Source: a virus
DNA length: 49,305 nt
IMG/VR virus record: IMGVR_UViG_3300030106_000877
Span: 1 to 49,305 of that record
Reading direction: 5' to 3' (one strand)
Position numbers and translations under genes: made by a program. Positions 27,031-33,196 of the stretch are shown one piece after another. A model generated the notes under the pieces. That model ran no database searches, was not told where the DNA came from, and saw only the letters and a program-made list of their open reading frames with translations. The first letter of the stretch is position 1, and each line of letters starts with the position of its first letter.

Positions 27031-28694
27031 TCAAAAGCCATCTCATCCGAATTTTCAAATTCAACATCAGAATACTCAACCTCAGAAAGCCTACCAGTTT
27101 CCTTGTCATAAAGCAAGTGTGTAGCAACACCGACATCACCAGTATAGCGTGACTTCAGAATCCTTACACGAGTGGTAGCAGCCTCAACTGGATCATCAGA
27201 CTGTTGGTTCCTCTCTAAAGTAATAATAGAATCAGAAACCTGGCCAATGCTATGTGATCCACGCAGGTGACTTATGTCGGTCTCAGCGCCCTTCTCATGG
27301 CCCTTGTTGCCGTCAATACGCCTGAGGTGGGACACCAGTATTAACCCTGCTCCAGTCTCCTCTGCGAGGCTTCTGAGGCGTGTCATAATGGAATCAATAG
27401 AACGTCGTTCATCACCTTCCAGAGTAGCAGACACCATCATGTGCAGGTGGTCAATAACAATCCATTTACATTCACAACCTATGATCATGTAACGTAACTT
27501 GCTAAAGATTCCATCAATGTCATTGCTTCCAAAGTGGGCATGAATCCACACCCGATCTCTATTGTCGTTATCAACAAAGACATCATCAAATAGAATAGAA
27601 AGTTCTTCCTGAGAATAACCTTCTCTGATCCTATCAATGTGGAGTCTGTCATTAGCTTCAATAGACAGGATACCATCAACAGTCCTAGTCCAGTCCTCCT
27701 CTAGAGCAATGATACCAATGTTATCTTTGGAGTTCTTGATCAACCAGTGTTCAAGCTCACGAGTAACAGAAGTCTTACCAAGACCTGTACCACCGGCAAG
27801 AGTCACTAACTCACCCTGCCTCAGACCTTCAAGCTTCTTGTTTAGACCTTCCCAAGGATAAGGAATCGCTTCCTTCTTCAGTCGGTTATGAAACTTATCC
27901 TTATTCTCCGATATGTTCATAACACCAGAAGGTGTATAGGTTTTAGCATTCCACCACGATGAGACAAAAAGACCATGACCATTCTTTTTCAAGATGTCAT
28001 TAGAATCTTTAAAACCTTCAGGCATTAGCATTATCTTTGCCTTGTTAGGTTTCAATAAACGAGCCACTTTCTTTGCTGCCTCTTGTCCCGGCTTGTCAGC
28101 ATCAAAAGCAATGACGATGTGATCAAAGCGTTCTAGAAATTCTATATTAGCTTTAACATCTTTCTCTGCTGACTGTGCGCCACCCTTGATAGAGATCACC
28201 GGCCATTTAGAACCAAGCAACTCATACGCCGCCATAGCATCACACTCACCTTCAGTGATGGTGAGATACTTACCGCCAGTATCATTGCACAACTGCTGAC
28301 CAAACAGACCACACTCCTGAATAGGACCGCTGCTTAGAAATCCCTTAGAGTCCACAACTCTAGTTTTATAAGCCACTTCTTCAGAACCATTGTAATAGGG
28401 ATAGAAGTGTTTCAGGACACGTCCCTCACTATTAATAACAGACTTAACTCCAAACTTCTTAGCGGTATCTAATTGAATACCACGATCTGTCAAAGGATTA
28501 AATCCTCCGTCAGTAGGACTGGAATTATCTTTTATCAAAGTAGGCTTTGACGGTTCCACCGTATCTACTTCCTCCTTATAGTTTCTGTAATACTTAGCAC
28601 AGGAATGACACCAGGCTGTACCATCAGTATTAATGGTTAAACATTTTTTATGCCCACAAGCTGGACAATCTTCATGTGTTTTTTCATATGCCAT
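27027..28694 (-). CDS. DNA primase-helicase (T7 gp4-like)
   Basis: 555 residues. N-terminal zinc ribbon Cys10/Cys13 and Cys29/Cys32 (16-residue gap as in T7), TOPRIM primase with EGECDAMAAYELLG and FDADKPG, then a RecA-type helicase domain with Walker A GGTGLGKTS, Walker B WIVIDHLH, and SHLRRIDG plus a basic finger region. Makes RNA primers and unwinds DNA as a ring. The ATG has no clear SD, and a strong mRNA hairpin sits just before it (28702-28723), which may govern its expression. It is coupled to the polymerase. Confidence 0.96.
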   Translation of the reverse strand: MAYEKTHEDCPACGHKKCLTINTDGTAWCHSCAKYYRNYKEEVDTVEPSKPTLIKDNSSPTDGGFNPLTDRGIQLDTAKKFGVKSVINSEGRVLKHFYPYYNGSEEVAYKTRVVDSKGFLSSGPIQECGLFGQQLCNDTGGKYLTITEGECDAMAAYELLGSKWPVISIKGGAQSAEKDVKANIEFLERFDHIVIAFDADKPGQEAAKKVARLLKPNKAKIMLMPEGFKDSNDILKKNGHGLFVSSWWNAKTYTPSGVMNISENKDKFHNRLKKEAIPYPWEGLNKKLEGLRQGELVTLAGGTGLGKTSVTRELEHWLIKNSKDNIGIIALEEDWTRTVDGILSIEANDRLHIDRIREGYSQEELSILFDDVFVDNDNRDRVWIHAHFGSNDIDGIFSKLRYMIIGCECKWIVIDHLHMMVSATLEGDERRSIDSIMTRLRSLAEETGAGLILVSHLRRIDGNKGHEKGAETDISHLRGSHSIGQVSDSIITLERNQQSDDPVEAATTRVRILKSRYTGDVGVATHLLYDKETGRLSEVEYSDVEFENSDEMAFE

Positions 28695-28701
28695 AAAGGT
28701 T

Positions 28702-28723
28702 GGGGAGCCTTTTAGGACTCCCC
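28702..28723 (-). promoter_or_regulatory. RNA hairpin in front of primase-helicase start
   Basis: On the leftward mRNA, GGGGAG pairs with CTCCCC, with an inner CCT/AGG pair around AAA and one bulged base. It overlaps the stop of the 71-residue gene and ends 7 bases before the helicase ATG. There is no U-run, so it is not a terminator; an RNase processing site or translational control element is more likely. Confidence 0.6.
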
Positions 28724-28927
28724 CTCATCTCCTTTAACTGAATGCTCAATGTTCAGAGCGATGTTAGAACGTGCTGCATTTAGAACTGCTAGACGTTTAG
28801 TCAACGCATTGATCTCGGGAACAATCTCAGTTAGCAAGGAATAACCAAACTTTCCTTCATCACTAAGTTCTTCCACGGGATACTCTACGTTGTTAATTGT
28901 CACAACAGGTCTAGATTCTTCTTCCAT
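28712..28927 (-). CDS. Small helical protein (DUF6447-like)
   Basis: 71 residues. VTINNVEYPVEELSDEGK followed by a helical ALTKRLAVLNAARSNIAL segment, a pattern I recall from small marine phage proteins (DUF6447); the assignment is tentative. Strong SD AAGGAGG. It lies between SSB and helicase and its stop is in a hairpin. Confidence 0.55.
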   Translation of the reverse strand: MEEESRPVVTINNVEYPVEELSDEGKFGYSLLTEIVPEINALTKRLAVLNAARSNIALNIEHSVKGDEGES

Positions 28928-28940
28928 ATGTTACCTCCTT

Positions 28941-29405
28941 TTAAAAGGCTAATGATCCTCCAGAGTCGCCGGACTCAGCATTGTCTCCTAGATATTCAAT
29001 CAGGTCAATGATTTGAACATTCTCAAGAATGGGACGACGGTACTTGCCATCACCATACTCAGAGTGACGCCACTGCACAGCAACTTTAGAACCGTTGCCA
29101 AGTGCCACGTCAACATCATTCTTGTCTTGATCGACAAGACGAGGCTTACGGTTGGGCTTACCCTTAGCACCTAGTTCCCACTGCTGGAATGTAATCACCG
29201 GGTCTTCTGTGAATGACGCACGTCCTGCTGGCTTCATACCACAGTTGTATCCAGCATCTTGAAACTTCTGAAACACGTCATCAGATACAGCAAGATTAAC
29301 AATGTACAGATTCTTTTCTCCGTTGAAGTCAGGCTTAGGAATAGTAACACTACTATAGTAAGCTACACCTTCAACTACTTGCGGAATACCATTAATGTTT
29401 TGCAT
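28941..29405 (-). CDS. Single-stranded DNA-binding protein (T7 gp2.5-like)
   Basis: 154 residues. OB-fold-like beta segments (LYIVNLAVSDD, VITFQQWELGAK, GSKVAVQWRHSEYGDGKYR, ENVQIIDLIEYLG), then a short acidic tail ending in Phe (NAESGDSGGSLAF). The acidic tail with a terminal aromatic residue is the gp2.5 hallmark that contacts polymerase and helicase. Strong SD AAGGAG. First large gene after the leftward promoter at 29693-29721. Confidence 0.88.
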   Translation of the reverse strand: MQNINGIPQVVEGVAYYSSVTIPKPDFNGEKNLYIVNLAVSDDVFQKFQDAGYNCGMKPAGRASFTEDPVITFQQWELGAKGKPNRKPRLVDQDKNDVDVALGNGSKVAVQWRHSEYGDGKYRRPILENVQIIDLIEYLGDNAESGDSGGSLAF

Positions 29406-29446
29406 TGAAACACATCTCCTTAGTTAGAACTAATAATTATTACACA

Positions 29447-29659
29447 TCATCTACGGGGAAACAACCCCTCTGAGAGATTTTCTAAAAACTTTATAAAAAG
29501 TTTTAGAAGTTCTTCTTCATTTAAAATTAAATTATATCTTACTACCTCCTGTTTTACAAACGTAATAAATTTATTTTTAACTCTATCTTTTGGAAGCTTA
29601 GAACCAATTCTCATAGCGAAGAGGTAGCACCAGAACTCATCTACATCATCTTCAATCAT
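29447..29659 (-). CDS. Hypothetical protein, first gene after replication promoter
   Basis: 70 residues from ATG 29659 with SD GGAGG 8 bases upstream (the TTG at 29680 is rejected). Helical, mixed charge, with DEFWCYLFAMRIG. The predicted transcript start is ~25 bases before it, so it leads the SSB-helicase-polymerase message. Family unknown. Confidence 0.6.
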   Translation of the reverse strand: MIEDDVDEFWCYLFAMRIGSKLPKDRVKNKFITFVKQEVVRYNLILNEEELLKLFIKFLENLSEGLFPRR

Positions 29660-29692
29660 TCTGTGAACCTCCGTAAGCAATTGATTTTATTG

Positions 29693-29721
29693 ATTATAGC
29701 ATATTTTTTAGAAGATGTCAA
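29693..29721 (-). promoter_or_regulatory. Consensus sigma70 promoter for replication operon
   Basis: On the minus strand: TTGACA (29716-29721), 17-base spacer, TATAAT (29693-29698). Both boxes are perfect. The -35 box lies in the last codons of the 36-residue membrane gene. Transcription would start near 29686 and run into the SSB, helicase and polymerase genes. Confidence 0.88.
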
Positions 29722-29818
29722 GCCCCCAGATGATCAGGCCAAGGCCGACAAGAATTACTATAACAGTTTCAGGATCATTTTTAACAGCTTCTAAAAATTT
29801 AACTGATTTCTTATTCAT
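29708..29818 (-). CDS. 36-residue membrane protein
   Basis: Short soluble N-terminus (MNKKSVKFLEAVKNDPE) and one membrane segment (TVIVILVGLGLIIWGLDIF). The ATG lies inside the end of the 40-residue gene (GATGAATAA overlap). Last member of an iscU-led coupled trio. Function unknown. Confidence 0.55.
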   Translation of the reverse strand: MNKKSVKFLEAVKNDPETVIVILVGLGLIIWGLDIF

Positions 29819-29933
29819 CTTCTTTATACTGTGTTAAAAGAATACCTAATAGAACTAAACATATACCTGGAAAAGCAACAGTAAAACCTATTATTATTAT
29901 TGTCCATATTGAAATTTCTAAAAGCTTTTTCAT
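29811..29933 (-). CDS. 40-residue membrane protein coupled to iscU
   Basis: ATG overlaps the iscU stop (ATGA at 29930-29933). Mostly hydrophobic (WTIIIIGFTVAFPGICLVLL) with an acidic end (QYKEDE). Single membrane helix or a tight hairpin. Coupling to iscU suggests joint expression, not necessarily joint function. Confidence 0.6.
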   Translation of the reverse strand: MKKLLEISIWTIIIIGFTVAFPGICLVLLGILLTQYKEDE

Positions 29934-30310
29934 TCTTTTTTCCTACGAATATCTTTTATAGCAGCTTTTATAGCATCTTCTGCTAAAACTGAACAATGAA
30001 TTTTTACAGGTGGAAGAGCTAGTTCCTCTGCGATGTCAGTATTTCTTATAGAGTTAGCATCTTCTAAAGTTTTACCTTTTACCCATTCAGTAAGTAGTGA
30101 ACTAGAAGCAATGGCGGAACCACAGCCATAGGTTTTAAATTTAGCATCCTCTATTAAACCATCATCACTAACTTTAATTTGTAGTCTCATAACGTCGCCA
30201 CACGCAGGAGCGCCCACCATTCCAGTACCTACACTATCATCTTCTGCGTCAAGTTTACCTACATTTCTTGGATTTTGATAGTGGTCTAAAACTTTATCGC
30301 TATATGCCAT
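29930..30310 (-). CDS. iscU: IscU Fe-S cluster assembly scaffold
   Basis: 126 residues, full length against ~128 in bacteria. IscU receives sulfur from IscS and iron, builds a 2Fe-2S cluster and passes it on with HscA/HscB. Every functional residue is in the usual numbering: Cys37 and Asp39 (APACGDVM), Cys63 (TYGCGSAI), His105-Cys106 (KIHCS), and the HscA-binding LPPVK at 99-103. The whole sequence reads like a gammaproteobacterial IscU as I remember it. No iscS, iscA or hscA is in the window, so it would plug into the host ISC machinery. SD GAGGAA; it begins 17 bases after the tRNA-Arg CCA end. A likely phage client is the Cas4-like nuclease. Confidence 0.96.
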   Translation of the reverse strand: MAYSDKVLDHYQNPRNVGKLDAEDDSVGTGMVGAPACGDVMRLQIKVSDDGLIEDAKFKTYGCGSAIASSSLLTEWVKGKTLEDANSIRNTDIAEELALPPVKIHCSVLAEDAIKAAIKDIRRKKE

Positions 30311-30327
30311 AGTAGTTCCTCTATGTT

Positions 30328-30404
30328 TGGTCTCCCCGGTAGGACTTGAACCTACAACCCTTAGCTTAGAAGGCTAATGCTCTATCCAATTGAGCTACGG
30401 GGAG
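30328..30404 (-). tRNA. tRNA-Arg (UCU) with encoded CCA
   Basis: Cloverleaf on the minus strand: acceptor CTCCCCG/CGGGGAG, D-arm GCTCAATTGGATAGAGC, anticodon arm TTAGC-CTTCTAA-GCTAA with anticodon TCT, T-arm GTAGG-TTCAAGT-CCTAC, discriminator A and encoded CCA (30328-30330). It reads AGA, the main Arg codon of this phage. Its first 10 bases are also the end of the SleB-like gene. Confidence 0.96.
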
Positions 30405-30874
30405 TAAAAGATATGATTATCTATCTGTGTTACTTTAGTTTTAGTTTTGGCCCAGTAAGGATTAACGCTAGTACTATGATACCACATACTACCTTCGGTT
30501 ATATCAGGTAATGTTTTTAATAGAACCCTCATAGAAACATTAACGGCCATATCCCAAGCCTTCCTATCTGTTATACTTTCAGGTAAACCATCACAATACC
30601 AGCTAAACTGACACTTATGTTTTATGGGTAGGATGTTTCCCCTAGCAGAAATGTATGATGGACCTTCAAAAATAACATCACATGGATTTCCAGGAAAGTG
30701 TTCTGATTCTACCCGATTCATAACAACCTGGGCAACTGCTATCTGACCTATGAAAGATTCAGATGCGGCTTCAAAGTAAACATTCTGTGCCATACAATGT
30801 AAACTTCTATCAGCAAAAGAGTTAAAAGAAATAGTCAACAGACATAGCAAACTCAACATCGTTTTCAAGTACAT
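30395..30874 (-). CDS. Secreted SleB-like cell wall hydrolase
   Basis: 159 residues. N-terminal signal peptide (MYLKTMLSLLCLLTISFNSFA, likely cut after Ala21), then a Hydrolase_2/SleB domain: VYFEAASESFIGQIAVAQVV with Glu35 as candidate catalytic acid, NRV, CQFSWYCDG and AWDMAV. Family members cleave peptidoglycan glycan strands. It would act in the periplasm without a holin, and it lies in the early/middle arm, not the lysis module. The stop codon TAG is formed by tRNA-Arg bases, so CDS and tRNA overlap by 10 bases. Confidence 0.88.
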   Translation of the reverse strand: MYLKTMLSLLCLLTISFNSFADRSLHCMAQNVYFEAASESFIGQIAVAQVVMNRVESEHFPGNPCDVIFEGPSYISARGNILPIKHKCQFSWYCDGLPESITDRKAWDMAVNVSMRVLLKTLPDITEGSMWYHSTSVNPYWAKTKTKVTQIDNHIFYSP

Positions 30875-30962
30875 ATATCAGCACCTTCGAATTGTCAATG
30901 AATGTATCAAGATCTTCTTCTTTTTTTAGAAGTTTCCAGAACTCCTCGATGTCTTTAGTCAT
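30822..30962 (-). CDS. 46-residue acidic hypothetical protein
   Basis: ATG overlaps the upstream stop (ATGA at 30959-30962). Acidic, helical (MTKDIEEFWKLLKKEEDLDT, later ENDVEFAMSVDYFF). It overlaps the start of the SleB-like gene by 53 bases in another frame. Family unknown; coupling supports that it is translated. Confidence 0.5.
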   Translation of the reverse strand: MTKDIEEFWKLLKKEEDLDTFIDNSKVLIYVLENDVEFAMSVDYFF

Positions 30963-31315
30963 TTCTTTTCTTTTCTTAAAAGTATTAAAAGCTCTAAGCT
31001 TTCTTTAATTTCTGACTCTATATTATTGTCATCCTTTAATACTTCAATTATTGATCTTATTTTCTGTGGAGTGCTAAAAGATTTACTAGAATTTAACTCT
31101 ATGCATATGTCTTGAAAAATTCTATTGAGCCTTTGCACTTCTTCGTAATTGTCTTGAGCAGTTCTTAAAGGAGAGTCCCATATTACTATAGGCTGTCTAA
31201 ATACTTCCCTTTCTTTACGTATTTCTTTTTCCCATTGTTCCTCTAACATCCAGAAGGATCTTCTCAAACCTCTTAAAATAGTTTGCTCTAGTCTGTTTCT
31301 AAAAGATTTAATCAT
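30959..31315 (-). CDS. Hypothetical helical protein
   Basis: 118 residues, basic N-terminal 40 residues (FRNRLEQTILRGLRRSFWML) and helical, charged remainder. No membrane segment. Overlaps the gene before by 8 bases and the gene after by 4. No family recognised. Confidence 0.5.
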   Translation of the reverse strand: MIKSFRNRLEQTILRGLRRSFWMLEEQWEKEIRKEREVFRQPIVIWDSPLRTAQDNYEEVQRLNRIFQDICIELNSSKSFSTPQKIRSIIEVLKDDNNIESEIKESLELLILLRKEKK

Positions 31316-31550
31316 TACTAATTTGCTCTAAAAATATTTCGGAATCGTTTAATTTTTTATTAATCAAAGAATGAAGTTCTGAATAACAATCAAAGCGTTC
31401 TACTATCGTTTCAATCTTGTCTAGTTCTAAACTTTCAGATTGTTTTCTATCTATTTGTTTTAAAATATACTCAAGAATTTCTATCTCAGCTAACAATCTT
31501 ATACGAGTATCTCTGGTTTCTTGAATTTCTGAGTATGCATCAATGCTCAT
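31308..31550 (-). CDS. Hypothetical coiled-coil protein
   Basis: 80 residues, Glu/Leu/Ile-rich helix throughout (RIRLLAEIEILEYILKQIDR). Starts 14 bases after the tRNA-Leu 3' end, so it may be translated from the processed downstream RNA. Function unknown. Confidence 0.5.
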   Translation of the reverse strand: MSIDAYSEIQETRDTRIRLLAEIEILEYILKQIDRKQSESLELDKIETIVERFDCYSELHSLINKKLNDSEIFLEQISND

Positions 31551-31566
31551 AATTAACTCTTTAAGG

Positions 31567-31653
31567 TGGTGCCCCGAGCCGGACTTGAACCGGCAAGGCC
31601 GCTAGGCCGGGAGATTTTAAGTCTCCTGTGTTTACCAATTTCACCATCGGGGC
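31567..31653 (-). tRNA. tRNA-Leu (UAA) with encoded CCA
   Basis: 87 bases on the minus strand: acceptor GCCCCGA/TCGGGGC, anticodon arm GGAGA-CTTAAAA-TCTCC with anticodon TAA, a long variable arm (CGGCCTAGCGGCC region) as expected for Leu, T-arm GCCGG-TTCAAGT-CCGGC, discriminator A and encoded CCA at 31567-31569. Reads TTA, a frequent codon here. Confidence 0.95.
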
Positions 31654-31669
31654 GGGTTAAAGTTAAAGT

Positions 31670-31894
31670 CTATTTAAATTCCAGAACGTAGTCATCACCT
31701 TCTTCAAGTTTCTGAAGACTATATCCTCCTTTCCTGTACCTATTACCTGCCTGGTTAGCCTTGTCTCTGTCTTTTGCAGGGATAGTTACCCAGTGTCCTA
31801 CTTGAGCTTCTGCAAATAACTGCTGCCATTTGCCTTTTCCTCCACGCTTAACAGTCTTAGGTGCAGGTCCAGTTTCAATTTTAAAAGTGTTCAT
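31670..31894 (-). CDS. Small conserved phage protein, paralogue A (DUF7303-like)
   Basis: 74 residues from ATG 31894. TGPAPKTVKRGGKGKW, then VGHWVTIPAKDRDKANQAGN and YRKGGYSLQKL. It shares the pattern TGPxPxTVxRG, W, VGxWxxIP, YxKGxYSL with the protein at 32381 and, in part, with the one at 32625. The family is common in phages without known function (I recall DUF7303). Confidence 0.65.
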   Translation of the reverse strand: MNTFKIETGPAPKTVKRGGKGKWQQLFAEAQVGHWVTIPAKDRDKANQAGNRYRKGGYSLQKLEEGDDYVLEFK

Positions 31895-32057
31895 AATTAG
31901 ATCCATCTGAAAAAGTTATATGTACTTTAGTATTACGTGTAAAGAGTGTAGCTTTATTGTCGAACTCGCTCACAAGCGTCTCTGGTTTTTCCAAATTTAA
32001 TCTCTCCTTTTCAAGCCAGTATTGGAATAGTTCTGATAGTGTGGCATCTTCAAGCAT
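31881..32057 (-). CDS. Hypothetical protein
   Basis: 58 residues from ATG 32057, which overlaps the end of the upstream zinc-finger gene (AATGCTTGA); the TTG at 32069 is less likely. N-terminal helix (LSELFQYWLEKERLNLEK), then beta-like TKVHITFSDGSNYEHF. Family unknown. Confidence 0.5.
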   Translation of the reverse strand: MLEDATLSELFQYWLEKERLNLEKPETLVSEFDNKATLFTRNTKVHITFSDGSNYEHF

Positions 32058-32181
32058 TACGCTTACCAAGTTTTTTCATAGTACATTTGTAACAGTACAA
32101 CAGATTGTCGAAGTAAAACATTTTATGTCGTAACTCTTTGTTATAACAAATAATACAAATCTCTTCGTCATGTTTGAGCAT
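32050..32181 (-). CDS. 43-residue double-CxxC (zinc-finger-like) protein
   Basis: CIIC near the N-terminus (residues 9-12) and CYKC at 30-33, a compact zinc-ribbon-like pair, followed by a basic end (KKLGKRNA). ATG overlaps the upstream stop (TAATG). Metal binding is inferred from spacing only. Possibly a regulator or RNA/DNA binder. Confidence 0.6.
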   Translation of the reverse strand: MLKHDEEICIICYNKELRHKMFYFDNLLYCYKCTMKKLGKRNA

Positions 32182-32378
32182 TAGCTATTATACCCTAAGT
32201 CTTCCCAAGCTTCATCAGTGATTCCAGTCTTGATGAACTCACGTTCAGAAGCTGTAAGGTTAGGCATAGCATCTTGAATCAAGGTTCCTTCATGCCAAAG
32301 CCTGATCTGTTCTTCTGTTACCTCAATCTCCTTCCTGTTTTGTACACCAGTAAGAGGACATTTGCGAATGATTAACAT
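32181..32378 (-). CDS. Small conserved phage protein
   Basis: 65 residues. Beta N-terminus (MLIIRKCPLTGVQNRKEIEV) then TEEQIRLWHEGTLIQDAMPN, SEREFIKTGIT and EAWEDLG. This arrangement (T-EEQ-x-x-W-x-x-G, LIQ-A-PNL, EREF, TGIT) is familiar from many phage genomes and has no known function. Confidence 0.65.
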   Translation of the reverse strand: MLIIRKCPLTGVQNRKEIEVTEEQIRLWHEGTLIQDAMPNLTASEREFIKTGITDEAWEDLGYNS

Positions 32379-32380
32379 TA

Positions 32381-32623
32381 TTATTTCCTAATCAAGACGT
32401 AAGCTCGTTGATCTTTGCACCTTAGTAAACTGTACTTACCTTTAAGATACTTATTAGCAGATACTAGTGCAGACGCACGTTTCTTATCAGGTATCAGCAT
32501 CCATGATCCAACAGGCATGTTAGTAAGCATACTTTTCCATGTTGAATTCCTCCCTCTAACAACAGTAGCAGGGTGAGGTCCGGTTCTTACTTTGTAAAAG
32601 CTATTTACTTTAGGAGTTTTCAT
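32381..32623 (-). CDS. Small conserved phage protein, paralogue B (DUF7303-like)
   Basis: 80 residues from ATG 32623 (TTG at 32635 lies in the upstream gene's end). TGPHPATVVRGRNSTWKSML, MPVGSWMLIPDKKR, NKYLKGKYSLL. Closest relative in the window is the protein at 31670. Basic overall. Confidence 0.65.
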   Translation of the reverse strand: MKTPKVNSFYKVRTGPHPATVVRGRNSTWKSMLTNMPVGSWMLIPDKKRASALVSANKYLKGKYSLLRCKDQRAYVLIRK

Positions 32624-32624
32624 A

Positions 32625-32828
32625 TCATTTCTCAATAGTAATTAAGTGATTGTTTGTTGCAAAGATGCCTAAGTTTTCTTCTATAGAATATCTCCCTTCA
32701 ATATACTTATTTAGTGATTCAATAATTTTAGCTTTGTCTCCTTCGATAACAGTCCACTCTCCGGGTTTTAATCCTACTAAACCCGAATGAGTTTTGAAGT
32801 TATGGTACTTAAGAATGCTTATGTGCAT
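32625..32828 (-). CDS. Small protein, diverged paralogue C
   Basis: 67 residues. LKPGEWTVIEGDKAKIIESL and NKYIEGRYSIEE align with VGxW-IP-KR and NKYLKGKYSL of the two paralogues; the N-terminal TGPxP-RG half is replaced. Overlaps both neighbours. Function unknown. Confidence 0.55.
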   Translation of the reverse strand: MHISILKYHNFKTHSGLVGLKPGEWTVIEGDKAKIIESLNKYIEGRYSIEENLGIFATNNHLITIEK

Positions 32829-33036
32829 AGGCAGCTCCTAGCAGTGTATGAAGTAGCGTACTGTCTTCTATGTCTCTATCAGAAGAAATGATCATGCTGA
32901 GGCTTGCGGGAATACCGCAGTCAATATTAATGTAATCATCTTCAGATTTGAAAACAAAAGTTATTACACCATTTGAATCTTCTTGAATGTTGATAGAATT
33001 AATATCTCGGACATAAATTGAGTTAATCATCTTCAT
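32809..33036 (-). CDS. Hypothetical protein
   Basis: 75 residues from ATG 33036 (ATG 33030 and TTG 33039 are alternatives). Beta-rich with acidic patches (SIYVRDINSINIQEDSNGVI), ending in a helical LLHTLLGAAYAHKHS. Overlaps the genes on both sides. Family unknown. Confidence 0.5.
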   Translation of the reverse strand: MKMINSIYVRDINSINIQEDSNGVITFVFKSEDDYINIDCGIPASLSMIISSDRDIEDSTLLHTLLGAAYAHKHS

Positions 33037-33196
33037 CAATCCTTATGAAAAAAGCTACGAGTGAACCTGAGACTGCTAGGAATAAACATATGAGATAGTC
33101 ACATAATGGAATCATACCTTCGTAGAATCCATACGTACACAGTATCAGCATTAACAGAGAGAACCATATAACAAATATCAAATTGTCTTGCGTCAT
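33023..33196 (-). CDS. 57-residue two-helix membrane protein
   Basis: Two membrane segments (LIFVIWFSLLMLILCTYGF and LICLFLAVSGSLVAFFI) with a short loop and an acidic end. ATG overlaps the end of the gene upstream (ATGA-like, 33193-33196). A small inner-membrane protein, possibly acting on the host envelope or in superinfection exclusion; no evidence beyond topology. Confidence 0.6.
   Translation of the reverse strand: MTQDNLIFVIWFSLLMLILCTYGFYEGMIPLCDYLICLFLAVSGSLVAFFIRIDEDD

Noticed and set aside
30893-30898. Minus-strand TTGACA before the SleB-like gene as a promoter
   Set aside because: No acceptable -10 box at 16-18 bases; best is TATGTA inside the start region.
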